From: Valencia hispanica
Taxonomy: Eukaryota > Chordata > Actinopteri > Cyprinodontiformes > Valenciidae
Length of the DNA stretch: 64,000 nucleotides
Direction of reading: 5' to 3'
Assembly (NCBI GenBank): GCA_963556495.2
Contig: OY747714.1
Location: forward strand, 50,405,041-50,469,040
How positions within the stretch are numbered: the first letter of the stretch is position 1; each line of letters opens with the position of its first letter. Below the pieces are notes generated by a model. The model searched no databases. It saw nothing but the letters and a program-made list of their open reading frames with translations, and was not told the DNA's origin. This document shows, one piece after another, positions 58,944-64,000 of this stretch. The position numbers were made by a program, and so were the translations under genes.

Positions 58944-59460
58944 GTAAGTCCTAAAGGTTCTTTAAGACCCGGTTCCGACAGAATGAAGGTTCTAGCTGGA
59001 TCTGAGCTGGTTCGGTTCGGTTCTGCTGTGTGTTTTCCTCATAATCACCAGCTCCCGTTAGCATCGGTGCTAGCTGCTAGTGTGTTGCTAAGCTGAAGGA
59101 CCCCGCTTAGCTGCCCTCGTAGATGCCGGCAATAAAGCAGAAGCAGACGGAACATCTGGCTCTAGGATTGGACCTTTTTCTGGACCCGAGGACGTCCTTG
59201 TTCTTGAGAAAATGAAGCCCCGTGAATCTAAGAGGCTTTCTAACACATTGCATCACTAAATGGTTCACTACTCGAGGCCTTGGTTCAAAATACTGCCATC
59301 TGCTGTATGATTAAGTGTATTACAGGTCATGCCATACTGTAGCCCCTTATGTGAATAGCTTCTGCAGGTTAAGTGGAGAGGAAATATACTTTCGTTTTTA
59401 AATTAATGAGTAAAACCATGCATTTGTTTGATACCTTTATTTGAATTTAAGCTGGTAGCT

Positions 59461-59464
<4 letters not shown>

Positions 59465-59548
<84 letters not shown>
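59465..59548. repeat. (AT)n microsatellite, 84 bp
   Basis: Uninterrupted AT dinucleotides within the intron of copy 2; absent from the matching place in copy 1. Confidence 0.97.
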
Positions 59549-59551
<3 letters not shown>

Positions 59552-60252
59552 CAAGTGTTACTCGGTTTCTCAGTGAACCAGACCTTTAGGTTGCATCTTT
59601 AATCCTTCTGGTGCCTCCTTCTTTCCCTCCTCTGTCTCTGCTTCATCTCCATCCAGAATAATTGTTTCTGCAATAAATTAGCCCGTTTTTAGAAGCTCCA
59701 TCGTTACTATGGAGGACTGATCCTGCTAAAATTGGAAATAATAAAGTAATGAATGTTGTAAATATTGCATGAAAAAATTAGACTAACTTTTAGCTCATTA
59801 TTTCACTTTTTTAAGACAAATCTCTAGTGATTCCCTCTGAACTATTCCCACCACCTCTGGTATATTTTCACATCCCAGAATAATCCCTGTAGGGTTGCAG
59901 CATGTAGAAAACGTGGCTGAACACCAGAACCTTCTGGGTTTCTCAGCGGTTCCCTGGTTCAAACATGAGATCTCAGACTGAGGAACCAGAAAAGGTTCAG
60001 ATCTGTGCAAAGGGAGGCTTCAGAGGCAGGAAGCTGACAGATATTCAGAATGACCAATCAGAGGCCAGAATGACTCTGGATAGGAAGGAGGAGGAAGTGA
60101 GGTTGGATTTGAATAATTTTAGAACCATCAAAGAACCAGATTATTACTGTTATGTCCAGACAGTTGAAACCCTGATAGAGGGTGTACTTTCTTTATTATA
60201 GTAGCTCAAAGTCTGAGAAACATTAAACCTCATCAGCTGTTGTTTCTAACAG

Positions 60253-60701
60253 GAGTTCCACTCAGAATGGAGGAGAACCAGGAGATGAAGACTGTGGAGA
60301 ACCAGGAGATGAAGACTGTGGAGAACCAGGAGATGAAGACTGTGGAGAACCAGGAGATGAAGACTGTGGAGAACCAGGAGATGAAGACTGTGGAGAACCA
60401 GGAGATGAAGACTGTGGAGAACCAGGAGATGAAGACCGAGGAGAACCAGGAGATGAAGGCCGAGGAGAACCAGGAGATGAAGGCCGAGGAGAACCAGGAG
60501 ATGAAGACAGAGGAGAACCAGGAGATGAAGACCGTGGAGAACCAGGAGATGAAGGCCGAGGAGAACCAGGAGATGAAGGCCGAGGAGAACCAGGAGATGA
60601 AGGCCGAGGTGAAGCAGGAGGAGAACCAGGACCAAGAACCAGACCACTACACTCTGAACCCGACAAACTGGACCCAACCAGCCGCCTCCTCTGGTCTACA
60701 G
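60253..60701 (+). CDS. Zinc-finger gene copy 2, acidic repeat exon
   Basis: Same splice signals as copy 1: acceptor TTTCTAACAG at 60243-60252, donor GTCAGT at 60702. From the ATG at 60267 there are 145 codons in phase 0. They comprise fourteen 8-residue units, (E/V)ENQEMK(T/A), six of them VENQEMKT, and then the same tail as copy 1. The frame is intact. No finger exon follows before the window end, so it must lie beyond 64000 or be missing. Confidence 0.65.
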
Positions 60702-60729
60702 GTCAGTGTTCACGTCTATCAGTTTTACA

Positions 60730-61640
60730 GGAATCAGAACTAGACATGAAATCAACTAAAGTTTAGAAACTAAAAATTGTTTGTAAAATATTTTTCAGGG
60801 TCATTCTGTGCAGGAAAAAACAAAGAACCAAGTTTTGTTTTTTTCTGTACTATAGATTATATATATACTGAAAATGTACCGATAACATTTATGACTGTAA
60901 CCGACGTCATTTTGCTCACGTCTGTGTTTTCGGTATGTTTGAAAAAAGAAAAGATGTGTGTAGTTTGGCGATGCCCATTTGACTGCCTGCTCAACCATTT
61001 GGTTTGACATATTTTGAGACACTATAAATAATGAACAGGAGTACTTAGCTTAACTCAACCTTATTGAGCCATCTCTACCACTTGGTTGAGTTATGTTATC
61101 CTAAAAAAAACACCACTAGATGGCACTGTGTCAGGATATTGCAGGCCTCATCTGCCACCCTCCAACCAGGAAATCAGAAACAAAAAAATCACTCTGGACA
61201 CATGGACTGTTTTGACTGAAATTTGTAAAGGTAAGTACATTTTTCTGCAGTATAAACAAGTCACAGTCTTTGCTGATCATGATTATGTCATTTGATACCA
61301 GAAAAGAACTGTAATAAATACATAATAGTTTTTTAAAAACATGCTCAACCAAACGGTTGATTTGTCAATTGATGGTAAGAGTAGCAAAACTAAGCGAATG
61401 TTTAGAATTGTTGTTTTAACATATGAAATTCACAATTTTCTATTGAATAAAAATAATTTAATGATCTATACATGTAAATATGACATATTTTAATTTTTTC
61501 CATGACAAATATGTTACAAAATGTTCTAATGTTTAAAGATTTACTCACTTTCTGTGATTATTTAAAAAAAAACAGTTTTAGATGACACATGGAAATCAAA
61601 CCACCTATATTTCTACAATTTTCTTTTCTTTTACGTTTAT
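60730..61640. other. Spacer containing the left end of the piggyBac element
   Basis: Short CTCAACCA-type words recur near 60992, 61053, 61088 and 61345. No TTAA-flanked terminus could be fixed. Confidence 0.35.
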
Positions 61641-61643
61641 TAG

Positions 61644-63368
61644 ATGGATTGCAAATCCTTTTATGGAGCAAGACAACGCGCTTACCTGGCCCTTGTACCA
61701 GAAATTTCTCAGGACTCCGATGGGGAACTGAGTGATGATGACCCTATAGAGGATCCAGATTTTCAACCCAATTTTGCAGATGATAGTGATGAAAGCTGCT
61801 TTGATGTTTCCCTGGATGAAGATGCTCCTTCAACAAGTAGATCTACTAAGCTTTCTCGTAAAATGAGCAAAAAAGGGAAACCTATCCTAAAAGCAGTTCC
61901 CTTGGACGAAGCAGAGGATACATTAGACCCAACTTCCTCTTCAGTCCCCCAAAAAGACACAAGAAGAATCTGGAGGCATGAGGACATTGAAGAATTTCAA
62001 GTTCCAGATATAAGTTTTGAACCCCCTGACGCTCTACAGTCCCCATTCCAGTACTTCAAAATGCTCTTCACTGATGAAATGATTGATCATATTGCCTATC
62101 ATACCAATCTGTATTCTGCTCAAGAGTTGGGGGACACGATCAAGACTAGCCCTAAGGAAATTGAAGATTTTCTGGCAATCCTCCTATTCATGGGTGTTTT
62201 CAACTTTCCATCCCTAGAGGATTACTGGCTCCATGAGTCACGTTTCAGTGTGGTAGCAGATATCATGCCGAAGTAGAGATTCCAGCTTTTGCGATGGTTC
62301 ATTCATTTCAATGATGATCAGCAGTGCAATGAGAGTCAAGACCGATTTAAAAAAAAAATCAGACCTCTCTTTGTTATACTTCGTGAGCAATGCCTCCAGA
62401 TACCATCAACAAATAAGCACAGCGTGGATGAGGTCATGGTAGCATATAAATGCACAAGGGCTGGCAATCTCTGTCAATACATTGCCAACAACCCAGACAA
62501 ATGGGGCTTTAAGTTGTTTTGCCGAGCCAGTTCATCTGGCATCATTCATGACCTGCTTCTTTATCAGGGAGCTTCCACATTCTTCAATGTTACCCTCAGT
62601 GAAGAGGAGCAGATTTTACCTTTGGGAGCCAAAGTGGTGACAACACTTTGCAAAACCATAACACAGCCAAGGCTTTCTGTTGTGTTCTGTGACAACTATT
62701 TTACCAGTTTTAAACTGGTCCAGCACCTAGACACCTCATTGGGTGTCAAGTGCATTGGCACTGTTCAACCAAATCGCACAGGTGGAGCCACTTTGATGAC
62801 AGACAAAGAGCTGACGAAGAGAGGGCGTGGAGCTTTCGACTATAGGTCTGCTGAAGGGGTGATCGCAGTTAAATGGTTCGACAACAAATGTATGAACCTG
62901 CTAAGTAATGCCTCTGGGATCATGCCACTTTCAACTGTCAAACGCTGGAGCAAAGAGTCCAAGGCCAAAATTACGATCCCATGCCCATCACTCATCCCTG
63001 CATACAATGAGCATATGGGAGGGATAGATCTCTCTGACATGCTGGTACACCTGTACAAGACCCCAGCCAAGTCTACAAGATGGTACCTGCCGCTCTTTGG
63101 GTACATGCTTGATCTGTGCATTGCAAATTCCTGGCTGGTCTACAAGAGGGAATGTGGACAACTAAATCAGAAACCAATCGCACTCAAAAGATTCCGCCTG
63201 GCAGTTGCGCATAGCTTGAAACAAGTCAACAAGCCAGCATCCAAAGTTGGCCGACCATCATCCAGCTCTCCACCACCACCACCAAAGAAACGATACACAC
63301 CAAGACCCTCACAACCACAGATTGGACAAAGCAAATGTTTGCATGGGGAAAGTTCACAGTGTCCATGA
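61644..63368 (+). pseudogene. piggyBac-type transposase (PGBD-like), one in-frame TAG
   Basis: A single frame from ATG 61644 to TGA 63366-63368, interrupted only by TAG at 62274-62276. The N-terminal part is acidic (DSDGELSDDDPIEDPDFQPN). The DDE_Tnp_1_7 domain follows: IEDFLAILLFMGV, then SVDEVMV (first Asp), FCDNYFTSF (second Asp) and NEHMGGIDLSDML (third). All catalytic aspartates are kept. The C-terminal Cys-rich finger of active piggyBac enzymes is reduced to a Pro/Ser-rich tail with two Cys. About 574 residues, the normal length. It is either a recently dead transposon or a gene with a sequencing-level stop. Confidence 0.88.
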
Positions 63369-64000
63369 CAGACAAGGTTGAGCCTCCTTGGATCAAATGT
63401 AAAAAATAATGGCAAAAGATTACATTTTTTACACATTTTCTTTTCTAAATGCACACTGGGTATTTTAGTTATTCTGGAAATACAGTCATATCACGGTGGA
63501 CTATTCTTTTCGGCAAGGAAAAAACAAGGTAAAGAAGAAATTATGCTCTTGTTTTTCAAATGCTAAATGTATTTTGGGGCTTATTTTGCTTCTCATTTGC
63601 TGAAATTTGTTCGTAGCATGATGAAACTTGTAGCTTTAGAATCTGTGAGATGTTGACTTTCAGGGAAGGCAGAGTTTGCTCGGTTCTGTTCAGTGGGGTG
63701 ACCAACAGGTTTGGTTGAATGTGTTCATATTAAAATAGCACAACTGCTTTTTTAAAAGTTTATTTTTTCCTGGGTTTGAGTTCACAGAGAAGATTTATGA
63801 GCTTTTCGCTGATCTTCCGAGGTTTATGATGATAGGACATCCTTATGTTTACACAGCAACCAATGACCACAGGTCAACTGAATTCGGACATTCGCCCCTC
63901 CCTTCCCCCACAGTGCCCCAGCAGCGGGGCTGTGGGGTGGAACAGGTTAAAGCCCGGGGGAAGAGACCTGACAGGAGCGATGAGTTCACTATTTGATTCA
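63369..64000. other. 3' flank of piggyBac, nothing further recognised
   Basis: No TTAA-flanked terminal repeat was identified. 63900-63960 is GC-rich without an ORF. Confidence 0.4.

Larger units (their letters stand above)
58170..60730 (+). repeat. Second copy of the zinc-finger 5' region (partial duplication)
   Basis: Blocks 58170-58270, 58709-59205 and 59830-60725 match 11560-11650, 11691-12260 and 13170-14030 in the same order and orientation. Intervening introns differ in length. 59965-60201 is an open frame (MRSQTEEPEKVQICAKGG) here, but its copy at 13320 has a TGA at codon 17, so coding use is doubtful. Confidence 0.88.

Noticed and set aside
59965..60201. 79-codon frame upstream of the copy 2 acidic exon as a coding exon
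   Set aside because: The homologous stretch at 13320 has a stop at codon 17, and no clear splice sites bracket the frame.
60246..60677. Collagen-like Ser-Pro-Gly antisense ORF in copy 2
   Set aside because: Same repeat artefact as in copy 1.

Overview
The window looks like nuclear DNA of a ray-finned fish. The evidence is L2-, L1- and RTE-like LINEs with teleost-style 3' tails, Tc1, hAT and piggyBac elements, nested MITEs, endogenous retroviruses, and a tandem-array C2H2 zinc-finger gene of the kind expanded in percomorphs. I could not identify the species. Almost everything is transposon-derived; the only convincing host gene is a zinc-finger locus present as two related copies.

Layout. 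1-1340: a Tc1 deletion derivative and a MITE. 1398-10423: endogenous retrovirus A (ERV-A, + strand, 4-bp target duplication CTGG, LTRs roughly 98% alike by eye). It keeps gag, a nucleocapsid ORF, RT and RNase H plus a scrap of env; most of the protease, all of the integrase and most of env are missing. Its pol contains a segment with two H-x-(S/T) motifs, reminiscent of 2H phosphoesterases, ahead of RT. 10.8-14.0 kb: a THAP-like scrap and the 5' exons of zinc-finger gene copy 1, including a coding 24-bp minisatellite. 14.0-34.0 kb would be one large intron of that gene. It holds an 838-bp perfect TATG microsatellite, an old antisense LINE split by a 12.9-kb minus-strand retroviral insertion (ERV-B, TSD CCTA, tRNA-Lys-type primer site, no recognisable genes), an L2 LINE inside ERV-B, a hAT MITE inside that L2, and a Tc1 copy. 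34.04-35.55 kb: the zinc-finger exon (16 fingers, then a nonsense codon before a seventeenth).

36-46 kb: LINE relics, a TTAA-flanked MITE, and a partial ERV-B copy. 46.4-51.0 kb: a 5'-truncated L1 with a 10-bp TSD, itself interrupted by an ERV-B solo LTR and by a 1.45-kb non-autonomous LTR element with proline/serine-rich ORFs. 51.8-52.2 kb: another ERV-B solo LTR. 52.6-57.0 kb: a decayed hAT transposase running straight into a decayed multi-exon gene of a repetitive fish family. 58.2-60.7 kb: the second copy of the zinc-finger 5' exons. 61.6-63.4 kb: a piggyBac-type transposase with all acidic motif residues and one in-frame TAG.

The window therefore records a zinc-finger locus that was duplicated and then filled with successive, datable layers of transposons. 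The insertion order can be read from target-site duplications. Domain names come from motifs read by eye, without database searches.
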